Origin: Clostridium_AD sp050717515
GTDB taxonomy: Bacteria; Bacillota; Clostridia; Clostridiales; Clostridiaceae
NCBI RefSeq assembly: GCF_050717515.1
Contig: NZ_JBOITL010000032.1
Span: 248,001-312,000, forward strand
Length of the DNA: 64,000 nucleotides
Direction of reading: 5' to 3'
Shown here: positions 45,259-54,521 of the stretch, in pieces
Position numbering within the stretch: the stretch's first letter is position 1
How the letters are laid out: every line of letters begins with the position of its first letter
Made by a program: the position numbers and the translations under genes
Notes under the pieces: generated by a model
Told to the model about the DNA's origin: nothing
Databases searched by the model: none
The model's input: the letters and a program-made list of their open reading frames with translations, nothing else

Positions 45259-45394
45259 TTGAATATTTATAAAAAAAATTTAGAGGTAACAGAAATTGAG
45301 TGCGTTGGCAGATTATTTATGTTTGTTGTTGTTTGAAGTATTTTCCAAGTCACAGTTACCTTAGTGTAGTGAAAATTAGAAAGGAGCACATATA

Positions 45395-45829
45395 ATGAAA
45401 ATATATATCGCAGCCCCATTGTTTAATGAAATGGAGCTAAAACGAAATCAAGAGGTATCAAGTATTATTGAAGAATTAGGGTTTGATACATATTTACCTC
45501 AACGAGAAGGTGGAAATGTAGCGAAACTAATAGAAAATGCTACTGCTGAAGAAGCAGTGGTTATTGAAAAAAAAGTTTTTCTAACGGATATAAATGCTAT
45601 GAATGAATGTGATATGATTATATTTTTAATGGATGGTGTTTCCCTTGATGATGGTTCATGTTTCGCATTGGGATATATGTACGCTAAAGGAAAGAGGACT
45701 ATAGGATATAAAACTGATATTAGAAATTTTGCAAATGGAAAGGACAACTTAATGATTCAGCAATGCTTGGAAATAATACTAAATAATAGGCTGGAGTTGA
45801 AAAAATACTTTGATAAACTCAAGGGATAG
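45395..45829 (+). CDS. Nucleoside 2-deoxyribosyltransferase-like protein with Ala at the catalytic Glu position
   Basis: The 144-residue protein has the Rossmann-like start IYIAAPLFNEME and the family core DINAMNECDMIIFLMDG, then DDGSCFALGYMYAKGK. In active nucleoside deoxyribosyltransferases the last motif has Glu where this protein has Ala91 (codon GCA at 45665-45667; one base from GAA). The enzyme normally swaps bases on deoxyribose. Without the nucleophile it may be inactive or do something else. GAAAGGAG precedes the ATG; it is a lone gene. Confidence 0.8.
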   Translation: MKIYIAAPLFNEMELKRNQEVSSIIEELGFDTYLPQREGGNVAKLIENATAEEAVVIEKKVFLTDINAMNECDMIIFLMDGVSLDDGSCFALGYMYAKGKRTIGYKTDIRNFANGKDNLMIQQCLEIILNNRLELKKYFDKLKG

Positions 45830-45869
45830 TATATATGATATAATGGTTAACGCTTAAACTGTAGTAAAT

Positions 45870-46040
45870 TTATAATTCTTCAATTTTAGTTTCTAGTTCA
45901 ACCCTACCATAAGGTATTTTAAGGCTCTTAATACTAAGTTCAACAGCTCTTATAACATCCATAAGGTTAAAATCTTCATAAGAATAAGGTTTATAAATTG
46001 CGGATTCTGGAATGCACTCAAAGTTGCATTTTTTGCTACA
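45870..46040 (-). pseudogene. C-terminal remnant of an unrecognised gene
   Basis: Leftward the frame reads CIPESAIYKPYSYEDFN, LMDVIRAVELSIKSLKI, PYGRVELETKIEEL and a stop. About 55 codons are protein-like, but an in-frame stop lies upstream and there is no start codon. The family is not recognised. It fills most of the gap before the BlaI operator. Confidence 0.5.
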
Positions 46041-46081
46041 TTAAGGGGAAGAGCTAAGCTGCTCTAGCATAAATAAAATAC

Positions 46082-46138
46082 TTGACAATTCCTTCCTACA
46101 AGTGTAGTCTATACTTAAAGACTACACTTGTAGGAAGG
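46082..46138 (+). promoter_or_regulatory. Promoter and BlaI-type dyad operator
   Basis: TTGACA (46082-46087) and TAGTCT (46105-46110) are 17 bp apart. A perfect inverted repeat with 20 bp arms (46091-46110 and 46119-46138, 8 bp centre) covers the spacer and -10 region. Each arm holds a BlaI/MecI-like box, tacaagtgta (46097-46106) and tacacttgta (46123-46132). The repressor encoded next would block its own promoter here. Confidence 0.85.
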
Positions 46139-46148
46139 CGGTTGTTAT

Positions 46149-46532
46149 ATGAATGAAATAAACTTAAATATATCAGATGCGGAGTGGATTGTTATAAAAA
46201 TATTGTGGGAAAAGTCTCCACTGACATCTACCGACATAATTGAGGCTTTAAGTCCTCAAACCAATTGGAGTCCTAAAACTATTCATTCATTAATTAGTAG
46301 ATTAGTTAAGAAAGGAGCTGTAGGTGTTAATAAGGACTGTTCTCAGTTTCAATTTTTTCCTCTTGTAGAAAAAAAAGATTGTGTAATGAAAGAGACTAGA
46401 TCATTTATTAAAAAGGTTTATGACGGCTCACTTAAGCTTATGGTAACTAATTTTATTAAGGATGAAAAACTATCTAAGGATGAAATTGAGGACTTACAAA
46501 GGTTACTTAATGAAAAGATGAAGAAGAAATGA
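46149..46532 (+). CDS. BlaI/MecI/CopY-family transcriptional repressor
   Basis: The 127-residue winged-helix repressor has SDAEWIVIKILWEKSPLTSTDI and NWSPKTIHSLISRLVKKG, hallmarks of BlaI. A VTNF segment near 97-100 corresponds to the site cut in BlaI when the sensor is activated. It lies 11 bp after its palindromic operator and 18 bp before the sensor protease gene. No beta-lactamase or PBP gene is in the operon, so the pair may control distant targets or only itself. Confidence 0.92.
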   Translation: MNEINLNISDAEWIVIKILWEKSPLTSTDIIEALSPQTNWSPKTIHSLISRLVKKGAVGVNKDCSQFQFFPLVEKKDCVMKETRSFIKKVYDGSLKLMVTNFIKDEKLSKDEIEDLQRLLNEKMKKK

Positions 46533-46549
46533 AAGGTAGGTAAAAGCTA

Positions 46550-48151
46550 ATGAATTGGGCCAACTTGTTTGAACAAATTATATTACTATCTATAATGGGC
46601 AGTATAGTATCAATAGCTATACTGGTTATAAAAGCTGTTTTTAGACAAAAGCTCAGTGCAAAGGTTCATTACTATATTTGGTTTTTGCTTGTACTCAAAA
46701 TTATAATACCACTGAACATTCAAAGTCACTTAAATCCATTTAATTTTATTAATGGTGAATCACAAAGATACGATGTATATTCAATAGTAAAGCAAAATCT
46801 TGCAAGAAGTACAACTTTAAATATAAATAATAATGCTAATATTAATAAAATACAAGAAAGCAGTGTAGTTAAGGCTAATTTTGAAAATACCAGGGTGGTA
46901 GATAATAATAGACTGGGATTTAATTATAAAACTGGAGCTTTAATTTGGTTGATTGGAGCTTTATCAATTCTATTATATATAATCATTGTAAATATAATGT
47001 TATGGATTAGTATAAAGAAAAGTCCTCGTTGTGAAAGAACGGGTATAGATAAAATATTACAAGTAGCTAAATTAAGACTAAAAGTAAATTCTAAAATATC
47101 TGTTATTTATGAAAAGCATCTAAAATCACCTGCGGTTTATGGAATTATAAGGCCTAAAATATTAATTTCAGAAAATATCATTAATAGATTAACCCCAGAA
47201 GAACTTAAATTTGTGTTTTTACATGAGGTAACTCATATAAAAAGGAAAGACTTAGTAATAAATGTAATTATAATGCTTCTTCAAGTTATTTATTGGTTTA
47301 ATCCACTAATTTGCTATTCACTTTATCAATTTAAGCAGGATTGTGAAGTAGCTTGCGACGCAACAGCACTTACGGTTCTAAGTTCTAAGGAGGTTATAGA
47401 ATATGGGCAGACTATTATAAATATGCTTAAAATACTTTCGAAATCCGATTTGGCTATGGGTACTCTTGGTTTTTCTAATAAATTTAGTAAAAGGAGAATA
47501 ACTATGATAACATTATTTAGTAAAAAATCTATAACATGGACTATAGTAGCTTTGTCTTTGGTCCTAATGGTAGGGTGTTCAAGTATAACTAAACCATCAA
47601 ATGATAATAAAGGTAAGGAAGAAGTTACAACTATATCTAATGGTAAGTCAGATGTAGAGGGGAATACGGCTTCTTCAAATAATGATGCTCAAAAAGCTAA
47701 AGATGACAATACTAGTGCTGAGAGTATTATAACTGAGTATATTAACACATATTACACAATAACAAAAGAGGACATAGAATTGTACAAAAAAATAGTAGGT
47801 GGTAGTAAAGATATAAATGAACTTATAAGTGATACTAATAAGGCTGATAAAAAGTTTGAAAATTTAATGACTGATACCGCATATGCAGCCATTATAACTG
47901 ATAGAATGTCTTATTTAAGATGTAAAGAAGCAAATGAAAACAACTATTATGTAGCTGTAAAAAGTATAAAACTTGAAAAATATTATGAGGAGACGCAGAC
48001 CAAAGTATATTATTATTATTATGATGTAGAATTAACACAAAGGGCTATATCGGGAAATAAAGCAAAGAATATTAAGGATAGAAAGCAAATAGCTGTATCT
48101 AAGGTTAAAGGTAATTGGAAAGTTAGTATGGCATATACCTATGGTTATTAA
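46550..48151 (+). CDS. BlaR1/MecR1-like M56 sensor protease with an unusual C-terminal domain
   Basis: The 533-residue membrane protein has four N-terminal helices and the zinc peptidase motif FLHEVTHIKRKD near 225. After the helix near 330-345 the sequence reads LVLMVGCSS, which looks like a lipobox. A linker rich in Ser, Asn and Asp follows, then an outside domain (about 390-533) that is not a penicillin-binding domain. The usual BlaR1 STxK sensor motif is absent, so it does not sense beta-lactams by acylation. It would cleave the BlaI-like repressor on signal. Confidence 0.85.
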   Translation: MNWANLFEQIILLSIMGSIVSIAILVIKAVFRQKLSAKVHYYIWFLLVLKIIIPLNIQSHLNPFNFINGESQRYDVYSIVKQNLARSTTLNINNNANINKIQESSVVKANFENTRVVDNNRLGFNYKTGALIWLIGALSILLYIIIVNIMLWISIKKSPRCERTGIDKILQVAKLRLKVNSKISVIYEKHLKSPAVYGIIRPKILISENIINRLTPEELKFVFLHEVTHIKRKDLVINVIIMLLQVIYWFNPLICYSLYQFKQDCEVACDATALTVLSSKEVIEYGQTIINMLKILSKSDLAMGTLGFSNKFSKRRITMITLFSKKSITWTIVALSLVLMVGCSSITKPSNDNKGKEEVTTISNGKSDVEGNTASSNNDAQKAKDDNTSAESIITEYINTYYTITKEDIELYKKIVGGSKDINELISDTNKADKKFENLMTDTAYAAIITDRMSYLRCKEANENNYYVAVKSIKLEKYYEETQTKVYYYYYDVELTQRAISGNKAKNIKDRKQIAVSKVKGNWKVSMAYTYGY

Positions 48152-48189
48152 AAGAAAACCTTTAATGAATTTTCTATTTACGATATAAT

Positions 48190-48236
48190 CTCCTAGTTTT
48201 TATTATGATCTCTGAGGTCATAGTAAAAACTAGGAG
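48190..48236. terminator. Strong bidirectional terminator
   Basis: A 21 bp stem (ctcctagtttttattatgatc against its complement, with G-T pairs) and a 5 bp loop lie between converging genes. Confidence 0.8.
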
Positions 48237-48278
48237 TTTATACTTTCTAGCTAAAAAAAGCATAAAAAATATCTAATA

Positions 48279-49076
48279 TTATAGATAAGTGACTTCTAAT
48301 GGATTTCTATCCACTAATCTCTTATAGCTATACTTAGGATATCCAACCATAACAGCAGCTGTTATAGTTTTTCCCTCAGGAATATTAAATAACTTAAGAA
48401 GTGGTGAACCCTTAAGGGATGCACAATACTCAAAATATCCAGCCCAACAAGTTCCAAGTCCTAGTGAAGGCGCAAATAATTCTAGATAAGTCAAAGAAGA
48501 AATAGAATTACCTCTTCCATTGGAAAAGTCTTCGTCTGCAGTAGTCATAATTAAGTTTGGGGCACCACGTAAAATTGGGTCAACTCCGGTTTCTCTGTAA
48601 ACACTAATTAGTCCTTTGTATGAGGCATTTAATGGGGAGTTTTCCAACATTTCAATTATAAGTTCAACAGCTTTTTTAACTAATTGCTTGTCCTCAACCA
48701 CCACAAATGATATACCTTGACGATTACTTCCTGTAGGTGCGAGTCTTGCAATATCAACTAATTTTGTTAATTTCTCTCGTGATACAGACTTGTCTTGATA
48801 ATTTCTTATAGAACGACGTGACCTTAGAAAATGCTCCGCCTGCTCTGCATTTAGTTTAGGAAACTCTTTCCCATCCACTTGATTTGAAAGAGGTGTTTTT
48901 TTATTATCTATAGCTCCACTAGGGCATATAGCAACGCAATGTCCACAGGCAATACAGGTAGTATTTGCTACTTCTTCTGGAACATTTTCTCCCATTTTTA
49001 GAACAAATGCTGGACATGCATTAATACATTGTTCGCATTTAATACATTTTTCTTCATTTACAGTTATAAAATCCAT
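48279..49076 (-). CDS. Ferredoxin-nitroreductase fusion (4Fe-4S plus FMN domain)
   Basis: The 265-residue protein has two 4Fe-4S motifs (CIKCEQCINACP near 11; CIACGHCVAICP near 41) and a nitroreductase domain (about 80-265) with RRSIRNYQDKSV and APTGSNRQG for FMN binding. It ends in a C-terminal VGYPKYSYKR strand. It reduces nitro or quinone-like compounds with electrons passed from ferredoxin clusters. AAGGAG stands 7 bp before the ATG. It is monocistronic. The region 49077-49264 upstream contains no gene. Confidence 0.9.
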   Translation of the reverse strand: MDFITVNEEKCIKCEQCINACPAFVLKMGENVPEEVANTTCIACGHCVAICPSGAIDNKKTPLSNQVDGKEFPKLNAEQAEHFLRSRRSIRNYQDKSVSREKLTKLVDIARLAPTGSNRQGISFVVVEDKQLVKKAVELIIEMLENSPLNASYKGLISVYRETGVDPILRGAPNLIMTTADEDFSNGRGNSISSLTYLELFAPSLGLGTCWAGYFEYCASLKGSPLLKLFNIPEGKTITAAVMVGYPKYSYKRLVDRNPLEVTYL

Positions 49077-49264
49077 TTTTTAATCTCCTTGTTTGAATTT
49101 ATTATTCCTAACTTTCTTATCGTTGTCTATGTATGATTTTAACACAGTGTATTTAAATTGTAAGTACGCACTTTTTTATCACATAGGAACAAAAATAACA
49201 CCGCAAACTTTTTCTTTTGCAATTGAGTAGAAAAATAAGGAGCAATGAAAAAAGGCATAGTAAG

Positions 49265-49293
49265 TTGACAAATTTAATATATTGTTATACACT
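49265..49293 (+). promoter_or_regulatory. Promoter of the lysine transporter leader
   Basis: TTGACA (49265-49270), 17 bp, TACACT (49288-49293). Transcription would begin about 49300, just before the riboswitch. Confidence 0.7.
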
Positions 49294-49314
49294 AAATAAT
49301 ATAATTTTATAAGA

Positions 49315-49510
49315 CCTCACTTTTATATGTGGGGTAGAGGCGCGACATTTAACAGTCTTTAGTGGAGTTTGAGAAGCATTGATACTAAAGAGAAGGAAAG
49401 GTCGCCGAAGCAAATATAATCTCAATATTATTTGCTGGGTCTGCAGTTAAGAGCTGCAGGACTGTCTCAATAAACTTCCCGGTTTATTGAGTTGTGCTAT
49501 CTCATTTGGG
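49315..49510 (+). ncRNA. Lysine riboswitch (L box)
   Basis: The leader carries the conserved L-box blocks in order: gtagaggcgcg (49335-49345), aggtcgccgaagcaaat (49399-49415), tatttgctgggtctgcag (49429-49446), a P4-like stem (aataaac...gtttatt, 49469-49488) and ctatctca near 49497-49504. With lysine bound, the following terminator (49544-49573) forms and shuts off the downstream ABC transporter. Confidence 0.93.
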
Positions 49511-49543
49511 AAAAGAAGAGGTTTAGGGACAACTATGCATGTT

Positions 49544-49573
49544 GAGACCTGAGTTTATCTCAGGTCTTTTTTT
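49544..49573 (+). terminator. Riboswitch-controlled terminator
   Basis: Arms gagacctgag and ctcaggtctt close a 5 bp loop and run into T7. It is the expression platform of the lysine riboswitch. Confidence 0.88.
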
Positions 49574-49682
49574 GTTTGGGAAAATTCCTAAGAGGATTAA
49601 ATAGTGCCACCGACATTTAAGGGTGGCATTTTTAATTTAAATATATTATATGAATTTAGTACAAAAGAAGGGAGAAGTAGTT

Positions 49683-50525
49683 ATGAAAAAGAAATTATCA
49701 TTATTAATAGTAGCATCTCTATCAGTAGTTATGCTTTTAACAGGATGTGGGTCAAGCAGTAATTCAAAAGAGGCAAAAGCAGAAGAGGCAGGTGGAACAT
49801 TTAAAGTAGGTCTTGAAGCTGGATATGCACCATTTAACTGGACTCAAATGGATGCTTCTAATGGTGGTGTTAAAATTGAAGGCGGCTCAGAATATGCAGG
49901 CGGATATGATGTAGAAATCGCTAAAAAGATTGCTAAAGATTTAGGAAAAGAATTGGTTATTACTAAAACTGAATGGGATGGTCTTGTACCAGCATTAGCT
50001 TCGGGCAAAGTCGATGCAATTATTGCAGGTATGTCACCCACAGCAAAACGTAGAGAGGTGATTGATTTCTCAGATAACTACTATAAATCAAATTTAGTTA
50101 TGCTTGTTAAAAAGGGTGGGAAACATGATGCAGCTACTTCTATTAAGGATTTTAAGGGAGCAAAAATAACTGCTCAATTAAATACATTCCACTATTCAGT
50201 AATAGATCAAATTCAAGGCGTAAACAAGGAACCAGCTATGGACAACTTTCCTGCCATGAGAGTTGCTCTTGAATCAGGAATGATTGACGGGTACGTATCA
50301 GAACGTCCTGAAGGCATTAGTTCTGAGGCTGCAAATAATAACTTTAAAATGGTAGAATTTAAAAGTGGATTTACTACAACAGACGCGGATACGTCAATTG
50401 CTGTAGGGATTGCAAAAGGTAGTGACTTAACTGTGAAAATCAATAAAACATTAGCTGGTATTTCAAAAGCAGATCGTAAAAACATTATGGATGCTGCAAT
50501 AAAGAATCAACCATCAGCTAAATAG
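49683..50525 (+). CDS. Lysine (basic amino acid) ABC transporter binding lipoprotein
   Basis: The 280-residue protein has a lipoprotein signal ending VVMLLTGC and a family 3 amino acid binding fold (VGLEAGYAPFNW; GGYDVEIAKKIAKDLG; DAIIAGMSPTAKRR). The ATG at 49683 has GAAGGGAG 8 bp upstream; an in-frame ATG at 49650 has no site. The riboswitch in its leader makes lysine the likely ligand. It is first in a three-gene operon. Confidence 0.9.
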   Translation: MKKKLSLLIVASLSVVMLLTGCGSSSNSKEAKAEEAGGTFKVGLEAGYAPFNWTQMDASNGGVKIEGGSEYAGGYDVEIAKKIAKDLGKELVITKTEWDGLVPALASGKVDAIIAGMSPTAKRREVIDFSDNYYKSNLVMLVKKGGKHDAATSIKDFKGAKITAQLNTFHYSVIDQIQGVNKEPAMDNFPAMRVALESGMIDGYVSERPEGISSEAANNNFKMVEFKSGFTTTDADTSIAVGIAKGSDLTVKINKTLAGISKADRKNIMDAAIKNQPSAK

Positions 50526-50554
50526 TATTTATTTATGATATAAGGAGGAGAAAA

Positions 50555-51337
50555 ATGAGCTTTGAATGGGTAGTGAAAATCATTTCAAATAATTGGCCAA
50601 TGTTCATACGTGGAGCAGGTACGACACTCTTAATTTCCATGGTTGGTACTATTATAGGTTCCATAATTGGTTTATTAATAGGGGTTGTACGTACTATTCC
50701 AATGCCTCAGCGAGGAATAAAAAGAGTCCTGCTTAAAGCTGTTAATGCTATTCTTTTTGTTTATATAGAGATATTCCGTGGAACGCCTATGATTGTACAA
50801 GCAATGGTAATTTATTACGGATCTGCTTTAGCATTTGGTATAAATATGAATAGGTTATATGCAGCAATCTTTATCGTTTCAATTAATACAGGGGCTTACA
50901 TGTCAGAAATTATCCGTGGTGGTATTGTTTCTATCGATAAAGGACAATTTGAAGCAGCTCATGCTATAGGTATGAATCATATTCAAACTATGACGAACGT
51001 AATAATACCACAAGTAATTCGTAATATCTTGCCAGCAACGGGTAATGAATTTGTAATCAATATAAAAGATACATCAGTACTTAATGTAATTTCGGTAACA
51101 GAATTATATTTCCAAACAAAATCAATTTCAGGAAATAACTTCAGATATTTTGAAACATTTTTTGTTGCATGCATTTTGTATTTTATAATGACCTTCACAA
51201 TAACAAGAATTTTGCGCTACATTGAAAGGAAATTAGATGGTCCGGACAATTATATTATGTATGCTAATCAAATGCAGGTAGAAACTCCGGAAGATATGAT
51301 ACATAGAACAAGAAATAGTGACGAGAATAAATATTAG
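50555..51337 (+). CDS. Lysine ABC transporter permease
   Basis: The 260-residue inner-membrane protein of the HisM/GlnP type carries GTTLLISMVGTIIGSIIGLL, EIFRGTPMIVQ and the ATPase-contact loop FEAAHAIGMNHIQT. Only one permease gene exists, so it likely works as a homodimer. AAGGAGG precedes the ATG, 29 bp after the binding-protein gene. Confidence 0.9.
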   Translation: MSFEWVVKIISNNWPMFIRGAGTTLLISMVGTIIGSIIGLLIGVVRTIPMPQRGIKRVLLKAVNAILFVYIEIFRGTPMIVQAMVIYYGSALAFGINMNRLYAAIFIVSINTGAYMSEIIRGGIVSIDKGQFEAAHAIGMNHIQTMTNVIIPQVIRNILPATGNEFVINIKDTSVLNVISVTELYFQTKSISGNNFRYFETFFVACILYFIMTFTITRILRYIERKLDGPDNYIMYANQMQVETPEDMIHRTRNSDENKY

Positions 51338-51353
51338 GCGAAGGAGTAGAAGT

Positions 51354-52094
51354 ATGGAAAAAATAATTAATATACAGCATTTAAGCAAAGCATTTGGAGC
51401 TCATGAAGTGTTAAAAGACATTGATTTTTCAGTAAATAGTGGAGAAGTAGTCTGCGTCATAGGTTCCTCTGGATCTGGAAAATCAACTCTTCTTCGGTGT
51501 GTTAATCTTTTAGAAAAACCAAGTGGTGGTGAAATCATCTATAAAGGAGAAAATATTTTAGATGATAAACATGATGTCTACGCATACCGGACAAAGCTTG
51601 GTATGGTGTTTCAACAATTCAACTTATTTAATAATCATAATGTTTTAAGCAACTGCGTGGTGGGACAAATGAAAGTGTTAAAGCGTTCCAAAGAGGAAGC
51701 AGAAAAAGTAGCTATGAAGTATTTGAAAGTGGTTGGAATGGAGCAATATGTTAACGCAAAACCAAAACAATTATCAGGTGGCCAAAAACAACGTGTGGCT
51801 ATTGCTAGAGCACTTTCTATGGAACCAGATGTTATGCTCTTTGATGAACCAACATCAGCCCTTGATCCTGAGATGGTGGGAGAAGTTCTTAAAGTTATGA
51901 AGGAACTTGCGCAGTCTGGTCTTACTATGTTAATAGTAACTCATGAAATGGAATTTGCAAAAGAAGTATCTGACCGTGTAGTATTTATGGACAAAGGGGT
52001 CATAGCAGAAGAAGGAAGTCCAGCGCAAATTTTCAATAATCCAAGGGAGGAACGTACCAAGGAATTCTTAAAGCGAACATTAAAGCAGTTGTAA
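51354..52094 (+). CDS. Lysine ABC transporter ATP-binding protein
   Basis: The 246-residue ATPase has Walker A GSSGSGKST near 34, signature LSGGQKQR near 140 and Walker B VMLFDEPTSALDPE. It is of the polar amino acid (GlnQ/HisP) type. I use the ATG at 51354 with AAGGAG upstream; the longer frame overlaps the permease. A terminator at 52133 ends the operon. Confidence 0.93.
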   Translation: MEKIINIQHLSKAFGAHEVLKDIDFSVNSGEVVCVIGSSGSGKSTLLRCVNLLEKPSGGEIIYKGENILDDKHDVYAYRTKLGMVFQQFNLFNNHNVLSNCVVGQMKVLKRSKEEAEKVAMKYLKVVGMEQYVNAKPKQLSGGQKQRVAIARALSMEPDVMLFDEPTSALDPEMVGEVLKVMKELAQSGLTMLIVTHEMEFAKEVSDRVVFMDKGVIAEEGSPAQIFNNPREERTKEFLKRTLKQL

Positions 52095-52132
52095 TATAAT
52101 TTGTGAATAATGATAAATATATGTATCTGTAG

Positions 52133-52172
52133 AAGCTTATTTCATAGAGAAATCTATGGGGTAGGCTTTATC
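52133..52172 (+). terminator. Terminator of the lysine operon
   Basis: Arms aagctta...cataga (52133-52151) and tctatg...taggctt pair with G-U and a small bulge and are followed by T-rich sequence. Confidence 0.6.
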
Positions 52173-52321
52173 TAATTTATTGAGATAATTAATTAGTGCT
52201 TATTGACAAAAATGTTACACTATACAAAGGGAATTGAAAATTAATGTAGAATTATAGTTTGGGGAAACTTAAAAAGCAAACTTGCTATTACTATTTAATT
52301 AAAATAAGGAAGGTGAGAAAT

Positions 52322-53029
52322 ATGTCAGGAGAGAAAATATTGATAATTGATGATGAGGTTGAACTTTCTGAGATAGTTGGTGACTTTTTAAAGGCAGAGG
52401 GTTTTGTGGTTTACAGTGCAGTTAATGGACAAGAAGGTTTATTATGCTTTAAAAGAGAAAAGCCTCAACTGGTAATATTAGATATAATGCTTCCCTTTGT
52501 TGATGGTATGGAGATTTGCAGAACTATAAGATCTATTTCGAGTGTTCCCATACTTATGCTTAGTGCAAAAAGTAGCAATACGGATAAGGTTATAAGCCTG
52601 GGGCTCGGTGCTGATGATTACATAATGAAACCTTTTGACACTATGGAACTTATAGCTAGGGTGAAGGCCCAATTAAGGAGATATACACAATTTTCAATGC
52701 CGGTAGAGGAAAGGGTGGTTCTAACCTTTGGCAGATTAGTTATAGATGATAAAGCCTATGCTGTTTATGTAAATTCAAAAGTTGTTAACTTAGCGGCAAA
52801 GGAGTTTGAGGTATTAAGTTACATGGCCCATCATCCAAGTCAAGTGTTTACACGGGAGCAACTATTTAATCAAATTTGGGGCTTTGAAGAATATGGCGAC
52901 ACAAATACAGTTACGGTACATATAAGGAAAATAAGAGAGAAAATAGAAGACAGCCCTTCAGAACCTGTATATATAAAAACAGTATGGGGTGTTGGATATA
53001 AATTTGATGGTGAGTGTTATGAGCGGTAA
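52322..53029 (+). CDS. OmpR-family response regulator
   Basis: The 235-residue protein has a receiver with Asp10-Asp11 and phospho-Asp54 (LVILDIMLPF), and a winged-helix output domain with LAAKEFEVLSYM and TVWGVGYKFD. The ATG at 52322 follows AAGGAAGGTGA. It overlaps the kinase by 11 bp. The ABC exporter genes downstream are the probable targets. Confidence 0.9.
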   Translation: MSGEKILIIDDEVELSEIVGDFLKAEGFVVYSAVNGQEGLLCFKREKPQLVILDIMLPFVDGMEICRTIRSISSVPILMLSAKSSNTDKVISLGLGADDYIMKPFDTMELIARVKAQLRRYTQFSMPVEERVVLTFGRLVIDDKAYAVYVNSKVVNLAAKEFEVLSYMAHHPSQVFTREQLFNQIWGFEEYGDTNTVTVHIRKIREKIEDSPSEPVYIKTVWGVGYKFDGECYER

Positions 53030-54449
53030 TTTTAAAAAAAGTTTAAATATTTGTCTTATATTAGCACTTGTAATATTCATATTAAGTAGCAGTTTATCAA
53101 TTATTTTTACTAAGGATATAGATAAGAATAGTAAAAATAGTTTTGTACTTAATGAGCAAAGAACATCAACCAGTAGCATAGTAAATTATATAGAAAATAA
53201 TTATGGGGATTTACTCCAAAATAGAGAACAAGTTATACCCACTGTTTTATCTAAGGTGAAAGAAATAGAAGGGAATCTGCAAATAATTGATCTAGAAGGA
53301 AAAGTATTATTTGATTCTAAAAATATAGAGTCCAGTAAAAATAATATTTATATAGATATTAAGAGCAATATTTCCTATGATAAAAGTTTTACCCAGCAGC
53401 AACCAGGAAAGATCAAATTTACCATACCTTTAGTTATAAAGGGTAAACAAATAGGTAATAGCATTTTCGTTGTTAATTCTAAAGGGAATTTTACTCTGTC
53501 TGAAAGGTTATCAGTTTTTTATGGCTTAATACCTGTTATCATAGGATTTATATTTATAGTATTTATTGTTATTTTTCTTTACTACAAAATAACTACAGAC
53601 TTTATAAGACCGTTAAAAGACTTAAAAGATGCCACGGACAGTATAGCAATAGGCAATTATGATAAAAAAATAAAGTATAGAAATAATACAGAACTGGGGC
53701 TGTTTTGTAATAATTTTGAGTTTATGCGAGATGAGCTAAAGACAGCTTTAAATAAAGCTCAAGAATTAGAAAGAAGCAGGAAAGAACTTATAGCTTGTGT
53801 TTCTCATGATCTTCGGACACCCATAGCTTCTATAAAAGCTTATGTAGATGGACTTAAAAGTGGAATAGCTGTGGACGCGGAAAAGAGGAATAAGTATATT
53901 TCTGTTATAGCTAAAAAAACTGATAGTTTAATAGATTTAATAAATGATTTATTTCAACATTCTCAAGCAGAACTGGGAGAGCTTAAGATGGTTTTTGATG
54001 AAAGCTATAGTGGAGAGTTTTTAAGTAAAACAGTACAACCTATGGTGCTGGAAGCGCAAAAAAAATCTATAGTGCTTTATATTAAAGAGCCTATTTCTAA
54101 TGTGATTATTTCTGTAGATAAAATAAGAATTGAACAAGTTATAATGAATCTTATACAAAATGCTATAAAATATACGCCAGAAGGCGGAAATATATATTTT
54201 AGTACAGAGATAGAGGATAAGTATTTAAAAATAATAGTTAAAGATAGCGGCTTTGGTATATCACAAAGGGATTTGCCTTTCATATTTGAAAAGTTTTATA
54301 GAGGAGAAAAATCAAGGAGTAGAGATTTTGGAGGAGCAGGCCTGGGACTTTCTATATGTAAATATATTGTAGAGAAACATGGTGGAATTATTAATGTAGT
54401 TAGCATTGAAGATGAGGGAAGCGAGTTTTCTTTTACTATACCTATATAG
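53019..54449 (+). CDS. Sensor histidine kinase with extracellular domain
   Basis: The 476-residue kinase has a membrane helix (about 8-28), an outside sensor domain (30-165), a second helix near 170-190, HAMP, phospho-His in SHDLRTPIASI and an ATPase with GGAGLGLSI. The ATG at 53019 lies inside the regulator gene after GGTGAG, so translation is coupled. Because it has a real outside domain it differs from the loop-less BceS kinases usually paired with such exporters. Confidence 0.9.
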   Translation: MSGNFKKSLNICLILALVIFILSSSLSIIFTKDIDKNSKNSFVLNEQRTSTSSIVNYIENNYGDLLQNREQVIPTVLSKVKEIEGNLQIIDLEGKVLFDSKNIESSKNNIYIDIKSNISYDKSFTQQQPGKIKFTIPLVIKGKQIGNSIFVVNSKGNFTLSERLSVFYGLIPVIIGFIFIVFIVIFLYYKITTDFIRPLKDLKDATDSIAIGNYDKKIKYRNNTELGLFCNNFEFMRDELKTALNKAQELERSRKELIACVSHDLRTPIASIKAYVDGLKSGIAVDAEKRNKYISVIAKKTDSLIDLINDLFQHSQAELGELKMVFDESYSGEFLSKTVQPMVLEAQKKSIVLYIKEPISNVIISVDKIRIEQVIMNLIQNAIKYTPEGGNIYFSTEIEDKYLKIIVKDSGFGISQRDLPFIFEKFYRGEKSRSRDFGGAGLGLSICKYIVEKHGGIINVVSIEDEGSEFSFTIPI

Positions 54450-54521
54450 GTGAAAATGGAGAGTTAATAAATTCTTAATAAATAGATAAGATTTAGCTAA
54501 GTTATGGTGTTTAGTATTAAA

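Noticed and set aside
46550..48151. A beta-lactam resistance operon
   Set aside because: There is no beta-lactamase or PBP gene, and the sensor protein lacks the penicillin-binding domain.
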